Shown here piece by piece: positions 31,352 through 43,761 of a stretch of DNA of 64,000 nucleotides. Under the pieces are notes generated by a model, which saw only the letters and a program-made list of their open reading frames with translations, was not told the origin of the DNA and did no database searches. The stretch covers positions 7,700,194 through 7,764,193 of the forward strand of contig OX465119.1 of NCBI GenBank assembly GCA_949987565.1, written 5' to 3'. Source of the DNA: Luidia sarsii. Its lineage: Eukaryota; Echinodermata; Asteroidea; Paxillosida; Luidiidae. How positions within the stretch are numbered: position 1 is the stretch's first letter; every line of letters starts with the position of its first letter. The position numbers and the translations under genes are program-made.

Positions 31352-31860
31352 AATAGCGGTTAGCAGTTGTGGTGGATGTGTCTGTGAGGGTGTACTTACA
31401 TGAATGTACAAAATTGAAACAAGCACAGCATTTCCTGTCAGTCAGAGCATGAGCGGTGCATTGTGGGACTAAAAGAAAAAGTGTGATTCAGTCAATTTCA
31501 GTGGAATGTTCCCACACTCATCTTGTCGCAAACATGATTACAGTGGAACGTCGCTACAACGAACGCCGATATACTTGTACCAAACATTCAGCTATAACGA
31601 ACATGCCCCGAAGTAATGTACATGTACCGGTATGTATGTTCGTGGATATGCGGTTGCAACTGATATAATGAACGACCGCTATACCAAACAATTTTCATGG
31701 ATCCCGGGATGTTCATTAGGCCTATAGCGACGTTCTACTGTATTTGGAAAAGTCTTACTAAATAGTAATTGCATCTGAATGGAGTCTGAATTGCGATTCA
31801 AATCCCACTGATAATCGTGTTTATTACATTATTTGGGATAGTGGAATCAGTCCCTTGTTG
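31352..31860 (+). repeat. Repeat J, copy 2, carrying a nested pogo-like MITE
   Basis: GCGGTTAGCAGTTG, TTTCCTGTCA, GAGCGGTG.ATTGTGGGA.TAAA and CAAATCCCACTGATAATCGTG match 32865-33120. Copy 1 shows the uninterrupted site. A 200-bp MITE sits at 31541-31740. Confidence 0.7.
31541..31740. mobile_element. Pogo/Tigger-like MITE, 200 bp
   Basis: Terminal inverted repeats CAGTGGAACGTCGCTA and TAGCGACGTTCTACTG are flanked by TA on both sides (31539-31540 and 31741-31742). Subterminal CAACGAACGCCG and AACGACCGCTATACCAAACA are typical of pogo/Tigger-type ends (family knowledge). A second, partial copy begins at 34076. Confidence 0.85.
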
Positions 31861-32747
31861 TGTCTTTTGTCATCCATGGGATTATCCGCCTCCCCAAAGT
31901 TTGAGTGCGTTCACTCTCTTGAAGCTATCGTGTGCTTGTAGACTTGTACAATGTACTGTACATGCAACTTTAGTAACAGTACATGTACATGTACATGTAC
32001 AGTGTAGTGAGTGTACACTAGTTGGCAATTTGGCATATGAGCTATTACATGTACAATTGTACATGTACCGCTACATGTGTAAATCACTAGTACTAGTCAC
32101 TAGTCACTGCAGCAGACTTTCAGCGAAGTCAAACAGGACTGATCAAATTAATATACAGTGTATAACTCCATTGGCAATTACTGCTCCTGCCATTTGCTTT
32201 GACGGCATTGCTCTTTGCCCTTTGAGAAGTTCAAGTACTGTAGAATGTTGCAATTTGCTAACAGTGGTACCCTTTAGAAGGGGAAATTGCTATGTAGAAA
32301 TACAAGGCCTGCCCATGCTATGTGGCAAATTCTAGTAATATTACAGTTTTCTTTGAGTAATGGTGGGACGTTCAGTGCAGCAGAGAAGGAGTTGGCAGTT
32401 TTTGGCACCTTTCAAACTTAAGTACATGTACAGTAAAAGGTAAATACGTGTACCTCTCCAATGGTTAATGTGGCATGCAACTTTCATGGCGATATATTTC
32501 TCATACAGAATGAGAGCACAGCTGAAAGCTTTTCACTTGGACTTGGAGTACTAGTGTCCCTTATTTCCATCCAAAAGAAACTGTTTCTTGTATCTCACTC
32601 ATGGTCGGCTGCATTTAGAAAATGTGATGCTTGTTTGGACTTTGGACACACAATCCCCTTAGGAGTGTTTGTGGGCGCTGCAAGAAAGTAAGGGGTGTGA
32701 CAGTGGGGGTGCTGGCGTAGCTGTGAGAGATTTGTCCAGGTTACTGT

Positions 32748-33200
32748 AGGGCTGTTCCCGCTACAAAAAAAAACGCGATTTGAATCGCGTTTCAAAAACT
32801 TTTTTGGGGGGGTTGTTTTCACACTGGCAAAAAATTTGCATGGGAAAAAATCGCGAGCAGATTGCGGTTAGCAGTTGTTGTCAAATGGTGGATGTGCCCT
32901 TGACGGTGGCCCACGCAGGGAGACATATTAACAAGCCCGGCACTTCCTGTCAATCACAGCGTGAGCGGTGAATTGTGGGATTAAAAAACCGGTGCAAATC
33001 AGTGGAGCATTCCCACACACACACCGCGTCGCAAATAAACATGTTTATTTGGGAAAGTCTCACTCCTAGCATGGAGTCCGAATCACGATTCAAATCCCAC
33101 ATTTATTGTGTCCACACATGCAAAAAAAGGGGAGTTTGAATCGCGATTCAAATCGCAGTCCAAATAATCGCGCTTATTTGGTGTAGTGGAAATAGCCCTA
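32748..33200. mobile_element. Repeat J, copy 1, TIR element about 450 bp
   Basis: Left end AGGGCTGTTCCCGCTAC and right end GTAGTGGAAATAGCCCT form inverted termini flanked by TA. Subterminal palindromes GATTTGAATCGC/GCGATTCAAATC occur at both ends. No coding frame. A related piece is at 53447-53600. Confidence 0.75.
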
Positions 33201-34470
33201 TTATTACATTAGAAGATCGTACCCCATTACCCCTATCTCCTGATTCTCTTCCGTCTCCCACTCCCCCTCTGTCCCTTCTTGACTGGTTTTTATCTGAATG
33301 GCTGGCAAACAACGATAATGATATTGATAAGATCATCTTATGCCTGCCCTAGAATGAGCGGAGATGCACTTGGGGGTCTACAGCAGTGATGCACAATGAT
33401 TGAGCGCTGTGCCCACATTGAACGTGTGCACAGCCAGCAGCATCTCAAGTTATAGCAGCCCGACTTAATTTGACTTGATTATCAGCCCAAGAGAGCCAAA
33501 ATCGATTCCAGCCATACAGCTCCCTCTCTTTACGTCGGCAGCAGACACACATAATAGAAAGGCGATCCAGAAGAGAGTGGACTTCTGCACAAAGACTTGG
33601 CTAAGTAAGGGAGCCTTCCTTCATCGATGTTCAAACCTGTAAAGTCCAGCTGGACTAGAAAGGGTGAGCCTGATACGCAAGCCCACACAGGACAGTAGTG
33701 AGTTGATGATGCGCTTACTGATCTATTAAATCTGTCATCTGAGGCATGAGCGCAGTGTTTACTTAAAATTAAAACGGCTTGCAAATTGAATTGCACTTCA
33801 CACTGGTCTGCATCAGTGCATTGTGGCACATACGTCACTGTATAAAGGTATGTAGGAAGTGACAATGCAGGACCTACTGTACAGTACAATGTACATAAAT
33901 CAGAGCCTTGGTTTTTTTGTCCGGTCTTATCTTAAAGTTAAAATTATGCATTCATGGGAGGTACACATACATGCATTGTTTGTACAACTATGCACTAACA
34001 TCTCCATCATATGCATGTACATCAGTTTGATCAAAAACAATATTTTTTATTACTGAAGGATGTTGAAGGCTACTACAGTGGAACGTCGCTATAACAAACA
34101 TTCTGGGATCCATGGAAATAGTGTAGTTTGGTAGGCCTACACATACATACATGTACATGTATATACAGTAGTCTTTATTCTCAGACTGAAATAAATTGCC
34201 AAGCACACACTTAGCTTTGTTTGTCTTTCTGCCACAGCTTTGTTTTATTTCCTAAATTTGCTGTATCTTGCCAGATACCCAAAGTTCGTGGGCAAACTGG
34301 CAACAAATTGCAGACCCAACCATGAAATAGGGCACACCAGGCCCACCATGCACATGGCCAAGTACATGTAGACCATGTAAACAATCAGGGCACACCAAAT
34401 TGGTACATAACCTGACTGCAACCCACACAAAGGCTGTGACAAAAGTGAATACCATTATTTACATGCATTG
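33201..34470. other. No gene recognised
   Basis: Mixed unique sequence. A partial pogo-like MITE end (TACAGTGGAACGTCGCTATA) is at 34075-34095 and short TACATG tracts lie near 34140. Open frames are short and show no splice-supported exon. Confidence 0.5.
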
Positions 34471-34479
34471 CTTAATGCC

Positions 34480-34920
34480 AACCCTCCCATTCAGAATTAT
34501 GTCCTATTGGTTAAAGGTTTTGTCACTAAAGCTCTCTCATTGGCCAAAATTCTCTACTGTGATTGGCTGACACATACATGTGTGTATGCTCATTGGTCTG
34601 TGGATCCTTTATGGCAAAACTTAGAAGAGATTATTAAGTTTTTCTTGTCCACATTTTGCAAAAACAATTGGATCACTGGTTTGACAGCTTCACAGAGCCA
34701 TGCTTACACAGTGTGATGCTTGCAAATTGTTACAAAAAGGTCCAACTATCATACACAAGAAAGGTACATGTATGCACCTTGTCTTCCAGGAAAACCAAGT
34801 GCAAAGACCTGTGAAGTGCAGTTCAGCACTCTGCTTACAGCACTGGTAGCTCACAATGAATATTCATTATAAAGTTGCAACAAAGGCAGCTGATTGGCTG
34901 CTTGCCACAGAACAGGAACC
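34480..34920. other. Cluster of ATTGG (inverted CCAAT) motifs, no gene recognised
   Basis: ATTGG occurs in CTATTGGTT, CATTGGCC, GATTGGCTGA, CATTGGTC, AATTGGATC and GATTGGCTGC within about 400 bp. It may be chance or a repeat. There is no exon evidence nearby. Confidence 0.35.
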
Positions 34921-35159
34921 TTTGTTGACACAATTGCTGATGGCATTTTGTGTGCTAAGCACCCACAAGCATTACAAAGAAGCAACCCAGTGTGTGCATA
35001 ACTTGTATAGTCTCGTACATTTGTGTTTCGATTGTGCTGTGATTTATTGTTGTGTCACACATTACACAACCAATTGATGAATCTTGTCAACCTGTGACTG
35101 AATAGAATGAATTCTGAGAATAAAGCATTTGATCAATTAATGATAAAATGTCGTGTCTT

Positions 35160-35580
35160 GTGTACAGAGGTCGCTGTCCAGTCAAATTTTCTTTGCCGTT
35201 TTTCAAAATTGCTCAATTCGAAGTCAGTTTGTACATGTATGATTTAAATTGGAAAAGCTGCATCCACTTTGTGTGATCCCCAAGCTGCTGTGGCCAGGTT
35301 TACACCAATAAGTTGTTTGCATCTGAATGAAGGGGGGGGGGCGTGAACCCTTAAGATACAGTATATATGGCAGTGAATGGTTAAACTATTTTGACTGTTG
35401 CTCCCATGTCGGCAAAGACTGGTTGACTATTATGTATTTTTGGAGGCCACCATCCAGGGCTGGATAGCTCAGCTGGTAAGAGCGCTGGTACACAAAGCCA
35501 GAGGTCTTGGGTTCAAGCCTCAGTCCAGTCAAATTTTCTTTGCCATTTTTCAGAACTGAATCTAGATTTAAAAGTTAAAC
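35160..35580 (+). repeat. Tandemly arranged tRNA-derived SINE units
   Basis: A SINE 3' half (AGAGGTC...GTCCAGTCAAATTTTCTTTGCC, 35167-35215) is followed by a linking module (GCATCCACTTTGTGTGATCC to GCCACCATCCA) and then a full tRNA-like head at 35458-35530 with the tail AAATTTTCTTTGCCATTTTTCAGAAC (35531 on). The same module precedes the tRNA-like head at 12346. Confidence 0.75.
35458..35530 (+). repeat. tRNA-like SINE head (73 nt), not a functional tRNA
   Basis: The acceptor stem GGCTGGA/TCCAGTC pairs fully. The A box TAGCTCAGCTGG and B box GGTTCAAGCCT are present. The anticodon stem CTGGT/GCCAG encloses the loop ACACAAA, which lacks the universal U33. It is followed by the SINE tail, with several dispersed relatives in the window. 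It probably supplies a pol III promoter only. Confidence 0.75.
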
Positions 35581-35764
35581 ATGCCTAAGTTTTGCATGTT
35601 GGTATTACAAAGCACTTTATATTCACAGGTCTGTATACATGTACATGTACATTAACCTTGATTTTGCAATACCGGTATGTGCATCATACATGTGTGCTGC
35701 TCTATATGAGGATGCTTTAAATGAAATTTAATATGGATTTATGGCCTAAGGTTCAAATGTTTTT

Positions 35765-36245
35765 GAAACCTAACACTACATGTACATGTACGTGGTGTAA
35801 TACTGTACAGTGTAAATGTACATGTACACATGTACACGTGCATGTACACATGTACACGTACAGTACATGTACACACGTACATGTACAGTGTACACAGGGT
35901 ACTGTACATTTACTGTACAACATGCACATTGTGTGTACACTGTACTACAAGTACATGTACATGTACATGTACACATACATGTACATGTATACATATGTAC
36001 ATGTGTACATGTACTTGTACAGTGTACATGTACATGTGTACACATGTACATGTACACATGTACATGTATATGTACATGTACTTGTACATGTATATGTACA
36101 CAATGTACATGTACTTGTACATGTATATGTACATGTACTTGTACAGTGTACATGTACTTGTACAGTGTACATGCACATGTGTACATGTACATGTACATGT
36201 GCTGTACACTGTTGTACATGTACATGTACATGTACATGTGTTCAT
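35765..36245. repeat. Dense GTACNN hexanucleotide microsatellite block
   Basis: About 480 bp almost wholly of GTAC spaced at 6 bp or near it (GTACAT, GTACAC, GTACTT, GTACAG, GTATAT). It is self-complementary on both strands, so all six frames stay open and give Met-Tyr/His-Val/Cys-Thr repeat frames that are artefacts. Confidence 0.97.
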
Positions 36246-37409
36246 ATACCACAACTTAGTATGTTTGTTCACACGTGCTACTTTGACTGCTCATTGACTG
36301 CAGTTAACCCCATTTTAGGAATTACAATTTGAAGGATTTGAAGCATTAAAATATGTACATGTACATGTACATGTACCATTACCTTTGATGCCATGGTAGG
36401 CCTACTTTTAGTTATACATTAGTTATACATACATGTACTACATTTCACATACTGTACTACATTTCACATACTGTAACGTACAGCATGAGTACAATGCTGT
36501 ACCGGTAGGTTGAATAACTACATGTTTGTACAGTCATTTACATGTAAATGTAGCCGAAATGTACGTGTACATGTTATAGTACTCCTATGACATACGGTAC
36601 ACGTGTGCATGTACATGTGTACATGTACAAGTGGATTTCTCAGGAGTTGCAAAAATAAAATCCGAGTTGGATTTGCATAGTTTGGCCATGAAATCTGTGG
36701 CTGGCAGAGGTGTAAAAGGAAATCCTCCCCTATGGTCCTATCCTCTTGAACCCATCTGCAACATGGCTTGGCAGGAGTTAGCGGAGACCTGGAGACCTGG
36801 AGCTGTCACTCAGGCGTGGCCATGGTACTATGATAAGGGGCTTGGGTATCTCAAGAAGGAAGTGCCTGTAGCAGTGCTGCCACACAGCTACAGTATACTG
36901 TGATTGCCAATAGGAATTAGGAATGCTGTAGTGTACAGATGTACATGTATGTATCTAGAGTAAATGGAAAGATGGAAGCCTGGCTGGTGTTCTCAGGACC
37001 CATAAACATATTTTCATGTAACTTCAAAGATGTCCATTTACATGTTCACTTCACATTTGAATCCGTATGTTTTCTCCCCAAACCATAACCCATGACACAT
37101 GTACTTTTACATGAACAAGTACTTCATCCTGTTTGTTGACACTTAAATTTAATGATCAGTTGTTTATGTTGCTATGGTGACATACAATGTACATTATACT
37201 TAACTTGTACAGTGCACTGTTACTATACATGTTGAATATGCGTACTAATTGTCCCAAAGTATTCCCTTTCCTGTCAAGTGAACAGTATGAACATATGACA
37301 TACATGAACTGCATGTACAGTATGTAATACTTACTGTACATGTACATATAACATGTACTGTACCTGTACAGTACAGTACAGTATATTTATGTACAAGTAA
37401 TGTACATGT
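36246..37409. other. Microsatellite-interspersed region with one protein-like open stretch
   Basis: TACATG tracts flank 36631-36903, an open frame of 90 codons with protein-like composition (WSYPLEPICNMAWQELAE). It has no recognised family and no splice support, and it ends in a stop. I treat it as unproven. Confidence 0.3.
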
Positions 37410-37417
37410 GTACGTAT

Positions 37418-38702
37418 TAAGGCTGTTGTCGTGAAAAAAAATTCTTGTCGACATGTCGCGAGAATTTTATGCCGACTGTCGACATTGTTGCGACAGAGAC
37501 CCGATTTAGTCAAAAATCTGTAGTCGCAATGTCGGATTTTTTTAGGTAATAAACGAATGGGGCATGTCAAACCGCCATAGTTGTGAACTTGTGAAATTGA
37601 TTTTCATGGATAATCTTAATTTCAATAAAATTCCATATTTAATGGCTTTCGTATTTAAGATTATACAAAACAAAATAATTTTTGTGCCGATATTGGGTGT
37701 TACAGTCGTAATTTCCTAAAAAAATCATAAAAAAGCGATTGCTCATTGTTTATTCATGACGTCATCGATTGGCGATGCGTGCGTTCTCACTGCAAGAAAT
37801 AATGAATATTTATGAATTCCCTGCACAGCGGCTGCAGTGGTTTTCCTATTGGCTTTGTACACATGTACGTGTACATGGAAGTTTGAGAACCAGATAGTTT
37901 CAATGAAAAGAAAATACGTCACCGTCTGCACCTAGCTAAAGGTAGCCGCGTATTGGGCACTCAAAAACCAGCTGCGTATTGGGCACCCAAAAACCAGCCG
38001 CGTATTGGGCCCAAAAACGGAGGAGGCCGCGTATTCAGGCATACATTCAGACAAACCTAGAACATATGCAGCAAAGGAGGCCTTTTTCCGATGTACGTAA
38101 TATACTTCCGGTCCATTTTTCAACGAAATAAAATACGCGGCTGCCGGGATTTTGGGCCCAAAACATGCGGCTACTTTCAGCTGGGTACCGCGCGCGACGC
38201 ACGTGCGATCTCATTTCTCGATCCTTCCCTCGGACGTCCAAGATCTTTCCCGATCTCTGCATTGCACTGGTATCCCGTACGCCCGTGTATTTAATGCATG
38301 CGATGCAGCAACGTATACCAGCTACTGTACTGCTTACGACCGGCCATAGAAACGTGCGCTATACAGTAGTGACAGTATTTATACCGTACATCGCAATGGC
38401 AAAATGCGTTCTGTGAACGATTTTCTTTGGTCGCGTCGCGTCCCTTCCAACTTCCAACATATTTAGTTACTATTATTTTGCGGCGTGGCTAAGCAAAAAT
38501 GAAATGCTCAGCGCACAATTTAAGGATTTTTTGTTCCCTTTTTATTTTCTTCTTTTCAGAGATTGGCCATTATGACTAGAGGTACATGTAGGCTAATGTA
38601 TTTTATTATTTTTGTCGCGACAACCGAAAAACCTTGTCGACATGTCGGAATATTTTCTTTGTCGCGACAATGTCGACAAAAGCCTTGTCGACAACAGCCT
38701 TA
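37418..38702. mobile_element. Non-autonomous hAT-type element, 1.28 kb
   Basis: Perfect 14-bp termini TAAGGCTGTTGTCG / CGACAACAGCCTTA. The 8-bp flanks gtacgtat and gtacatac differ at two bases. Subterminal GTCGACATGTCG and GTCGCGACA palindromes occur at both ends. An internal short array of GCCGCGTATTGGGC units lies at 37945-38035. No transposase was seen. Confidence 0.85.
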
Positions 38703-38710
38703 GTACATAC

Positions 38711-41580
38711 ATGTACATGTACATGTACATGTCTACATAAATGTGTACATGTCTACATACATGTACATGTGTACATTTGCTGACTGTATAAATTTGTAAG
38801 ATTTACTTTTACCATACATTTGAAAATTGTAGTAAAACTAAAAGAGTGTACACACTGTACATGTACATGTATGTACATGTACACAAATGTGTATGATTTC
38901 TACAGTGTCGCAGTGATCCTGACAAGGTACAAAAAAGGTACATGTACATGTACATTGTACGTGTACTTGGATGCATGTACACACCTGTACGTACCGTATG
39001 CACATGAACTATATGTGTACAGCAGGAGGCAAACCATTGTGGCAGATCACAATGCCTGACATCCTCAAGGGATGTGGCTCCTGATGCAGGAGGAAAAGGG
39101 AGGAGAGCTTGGAGATGTACTTGTACAAATGAGTGTGCTTCCATGCTTCCATAGACGTGCTGAAGCATTCCCTGATTCCTGTATTTACAGATTCAGAAGA
39201 GACCTCTCATGCCAGTACTTGAGGTGTGACAGACCTGCATGTGTGAAGGTATGGTTCAGTGTACATGTGGCTCCCTCACACTAATTGACCACAGAGACCT
39301 GGCACATGCTCATACATGTACATGTACCATGGTTGCTCATACTAGGAGACGCACTTGCCTTTGCCCGGGGGACATTCTGGTAATAACTTGGCAGTTGGCA
39401 CATTGTTCCCTGGAGGCAGATTAGCAAGGCAGAAGTGTTATATTATCTCCAAGAATAAAGCATTCATCAACCTACACAGTACTAGCCCTGTTCTTTTAAA
39501 ATACATTGTAAGCTATACAACACATCACACTATAATTATTTCTAATAGTACAGTTATTGCTCTAAAGTGGTCAATTGTATATGTAGGTGCTTCATGCCAA
39601 TTCATTTTGTACGTGTACACGTAGATTATAACTGATTTGTTTGATTTCAAAGGGTAGATTCCTGAGATGTTAAGGTTAAATTGTGAGCACGGTCAACACA
39701 CATGACAAAACATTAGTGAAAATACATGTTCCTGGGGAAGATTTCACAAAGCCTTACGATCGACACATCCTACCTCAGCTTCCAATGGTTACCGGTAATA
39801 CGTCGTAAGGTGTGATATACATTGTATGTACATGTACACTGTACGGCTTCTGTGCATCGGCCATCGTCTTGCAAGAGATCGTAAGTTGCGATGAGTTTGG
39901 TGAAATCCAACGTTGGTCTCATAAATATTACATGTACATGTACACTCAGGTCACTATAGAAGATCTCTCTTCAGTTGTTTGGATGAGTGATAGGGAAGAG
40001 CAACATAAAATTGATATCATGCAATTTGATACACGTACCGGTACATGTATGTAGAATGTAGTGTACAATGTACATGTACAGTTGTATGTTGCCGTGTACA
40101 AGTATATTGTAAATGTTACATGAACTTCTGATGAATGGTTTGTATTGTACTCTACACGATACAAAATCAATGATTTGTACCCCAATATCCATGACACCAT
40201 AGTTTCTTCCCTCTTAAGTATGGGAAGTCTGCATCAGACCCACCCTACCGGTACATGTACCTCTGCTGTTTGACTGTTTGACTGATTGGATATTTAGCAC
40301 TACTGTACACAACAGTACACATGTCTAATATATCGCACCATCCAAATGACTTGACATCCATCATGCACACTATGCATTGACATGTACATGTACAACATGT
40401 ACAAAAAACTACCTGTACTGGTAAATACATGTAGAATAATCATCGCAATTCCTTAGTTGTGGAAAATGATTATAGGCCTAGTATATGAAGGACTCTTACT
40501 TTGCTTACAATGGAAAAATGGGACCATTAGTTGTTCACAGTGATAGGCCTCCTAATAAAATTGCAATTTGATCACAGTACAAATCATGATTTTCTTTTGT
40601 GCTCACGTTAACCCCTCAATATCTTGACCTATAAATCACATTTAGCATTGTGACACACACGCACAGAAACCCACACAGTTTCAACTTGATACAGAGTAAG
40701 TCCTTAATAGTATCATAGTATTAACTAAGAATGGGGTTGAGATCATCAAGTGCATTCTTTCTACATCATATTCTTTATGAGCAAGAAATTTCAACATGCA
40801 TATATTCAATTAATATTTAGTATGCAATGTTAGTGGGTAAGGGCAAGTGATGCTCACTCATGAGCTTGGACATGTATACAAGTGATGCTCACTCGGACTT
40901 GGACATGTATACATGTACATGTACAGTACATGTACCGTATGTAAAGAGATCATTTGCTAAAGCAGATAACTCACAATGACAATATTCAGTAATGTTGAGA
41001 ATACTTTTCTCTTTGAGTTTTTAACAAGAGCAGTATGACTAAACACATGCAGGTTTACTACATGTAGCTTATTTCATGCTTAATAAAACATAAATTTGTC
41101 TAAAAAAGCATATTATTTGAAACACCCGATCTTCAAAATGCAACACACATGTAAATGAAAGTACTGCATGTATTGATGTACTGTACATACATGTACATTT
41201 GTACTACAATATGTACAATGTACACGCTGTACATCACTACGTGTACAAACTGTACATGTACATGTACATAAGTACAGGTATGTGTGTACATGTATACATG
41301 TCTTATTGTGTACATGTTCACATGTATACAGTGTGTACACGTGTGTAGAGTACCGGTACATGTACAGTACATGTACCGGTACGCATACCCATGCACATGC
41401 ACGTATACATTTATACACAGACTCCAATAAAAGTGATACAAGACACAGGGTTTGGATTTTGGATCACTGCCACAGCCTTGGATGACACCAAGTTGTTTAA
41501 AAATCTTTATTTTTCATGTACCGATGCCTACTGGGCAAAACGGCCACTTAATTAAACTTATGAATAAAGAAATAAAACAT
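38711..41580. other. GTAC-microsatellite-rich stretch, no gene recognised
   Basis: Dense TACATG/TACCGGTA tracts at 38710-38775, 38860-38960, 39900-40080, 40905-40940 and 41160-41400. One splice-flanked open piece (39190-39249, CAG|ATTC to AAG|GTAT) has no recognised homology and is not called as an exon. Confidence 0.6.
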
Positions 41581-41589
41581 AATACAAAT

Positions 41590-41730
41590 ATGCGGGCACA
41601 CCAGACCCGACTTGACCGTTATGGGCACTTGAGGCCCGATGGGTGCGGGCACACCAGACCCGACTTGACTATGGGTACGAGACCCGTTACCACGGGCACA
41701 CCAGACCCGAACATGCTAGGCACACCAGAC
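41590..41730. repeat. Short minisatellite GGGCACACCAGACCCGA
   Basis: Four imperfect copies of GGGCACACCAGACCCGA (41594, 41647, 41695 and a variant at 41718) with spacer variants of GACTTGACC..TATGGG. Confidence 0.8.
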
Positions 41731-41739
41731 CCAGCTATA

Positions 41740-43180
41740 TTCAACTAAAGATAAAATCAAATTCCTTAGACACAATTGTTTGCAAAGTATGTACAGTTGT
41801 GTTCCCACCGATGTACAGTAGTACACTCGGTCGGGATCATAGCCTGATGACACTTTCCAGCGCTATGAAAATTAATACTTTGCAAAACAAAAGCAAGTAT
41901 TATTTATAATGCACGACATTGTTTGATAAATGATACCTAAGCCTGTAAATGGGTTAATGGCTGACTGTGTCCAGCAGAACAATTGCCAACCGCAACAGCA
42001 AAATAGCCAGCTGAAAATCTATGCCTGGTGGAGTTAAACGGGGTGGAGGTGGGTGAAAATGTTCCGTAAGGAAACCTAAAAACCGCTCTCTGTCCTTTGG
42101 ATGGCTGTGACAAAGTGGCCAATAATTCCAACCCCGCGAATACGCGGCGTCCGTAGCAACGGGAGTCGCCCTCCCCATTAGCTGAAAGTTATCGCGCTTC
42201 TGATTTGCATGTCAAAGACCTTTCACCTATGCATAATTAAACCATATTTGGGCATTGAGGTATGCGGCCAATTCATGCATCAATAGTGTGTTAAAGTTCA
42301 AATGACGTGTTCTAACAACTTTCAGTGGCTATGCGTAATGCATACGCCGGCTTAATTCTTTGTATAGTGAATGAAGGGCTCATCACCAGTGCGGACGGAC
42401 AGCCGGGGCGACCAGGAAACTGCACATTGCATGTTATACGCTGTGTATAAAAGGAAGTATACATACATGTTGTACATGTGTATGTATATATGTACATGTA
42501 CCAATGGACTGCAATCATCCATGTACAGTACTGGGTCACCTGATATACTGTAAGTGTACCTCCTTGGTTGCACCATGGTTACACCATGCATTGTACAGGT
42601 CATACACCTTCTTTAGGTTTACTAATACTGTATTAGTGCAAAGGCATTGATTGCTTATTAAAAAATGAACATCTGATAAAAGTCAGCGTTCCTATCAAAT
42701 ATAAACCTGGGACCATGCAGTCTGTAGCGATATCAAGTTACCACTGTTGCCATACTGTCTACAATGAACATGTAGGTTTGATATGAATGAATGGCTAGTG
42801 TAACAATGGTATGGTTTAAAGCAGAAGCTAGAAATATGCCCTCAGTACATATGCTACTGTATGTGTATGTGTACATCATGTATAGCAGTAGCTGAAGGTT
42901 TAGCCATCCAATTTTACATGCCCATACATTGTTCTCATCTTTGCCTCACAAGTCACATGAAATGCGTCCATGTTCATGTATTAAACAATTTATTAATTTA
43001 CATGTACTGGTAATCCTTTTGTTAACAGTTGTTATTATTGCTACAAACATGTTGCAAACTGCTACAATGTACATGTACATACGTATACATGTAGTTACAG
43101 ACTAAAATGACCAAAATGTCAATCTCAAAAAAGTAGAAGGCCTTACGTTTTGATCCTAGCAACACCTTGTAATACTAGTC
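41740..43180. other. No gene recognised
   Basis: Mostly unique sequence with small TACATG tracts (42460-42500, 43065-43095). A decayed Penelope-tail piece (AATGACCAAAATG ... TTTTGATCCTAGCA) is at 43100-43165. Confidence 0.5.
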
Positions 43181-43185
43181 TAAAA

Positions 43186-43400
43186 GCCTTTTCACACTGT
43201 CTGTAATCTCGGGGTCAGAACCGGTTCCGACCTTAAGATTTTTTCAACCCTTTTACCGACCCAGGTACTGTACATGTAGCATGCTCTAGCTGGATCGAAA
43301 TCAACCCTGGCAGGGATCAGAGTTGAAAATCTCACTCCAGATTGAAATTGCATTTTTTCAGCTTGAACTGGTTCGAAACTGATAGTATGATCCGCTCTGA
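43186..43400 (+). repeat. MITE K, decayed copy
   Basis: It starts AAGCCTTTTCACACTGTC, then ATCTCGGGGTCAGAACCGGT and TTTTTCAACCCTTTT as in 43762-44119. The right part is diverged. Confidence 0.65.
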
Positions 43401-43761
43401 GTTGAGTTGATCCGTGTTGAGTTGTGTGGTACAAAATTCTGTGGAAATCTGATGCAGGTACTGTACAAAGGTCAATAAACATAATGGAGATGGCCTCATT
43501 AATGATAGAGTGTACCATCTGGTGCTGTGCAGTAGTTTACCATCAGGGGTTACCGGTTACTCGTTTAGGTATGGCCCCATACAGTATGCAGACTATGCAC
43601 ACATGCATGTGTGTACATTGTACAGTATCATCTCTGATCAGCCAGCTGGGATATCTCACATCCCTGGCTGAAGTCTGTTTGCTCCATGGTTTGCTCAGAT
43701 TATAGCAAGTGGCATGATGTTATGGAAGCTACTGTACAGCCTACAGGGTTGTGTACTATAT

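Noticed and set aside
35458..35530. Functional tRNA gene
   Set aside because: U33 is missing in the anticodon loop, a SINE tail follows directly, and several diverged copies exist in the window.
35721..36332. 203-codon and other Met-Tyr / Cys-Thr / His-Val frames
   Set aside because: They are translations of the GTACNN microsatellite, open in all frames.
36631..36903. 90-codon frame with protein-like composition as a host exon
   Set aside because: No recognised family, no convincing splice sites, and microsatellite on both sides.
39190..39249. Possible internal exon between CAG and GTATGG
   Set aside because: A single short open piece with no homology and no partner exons.
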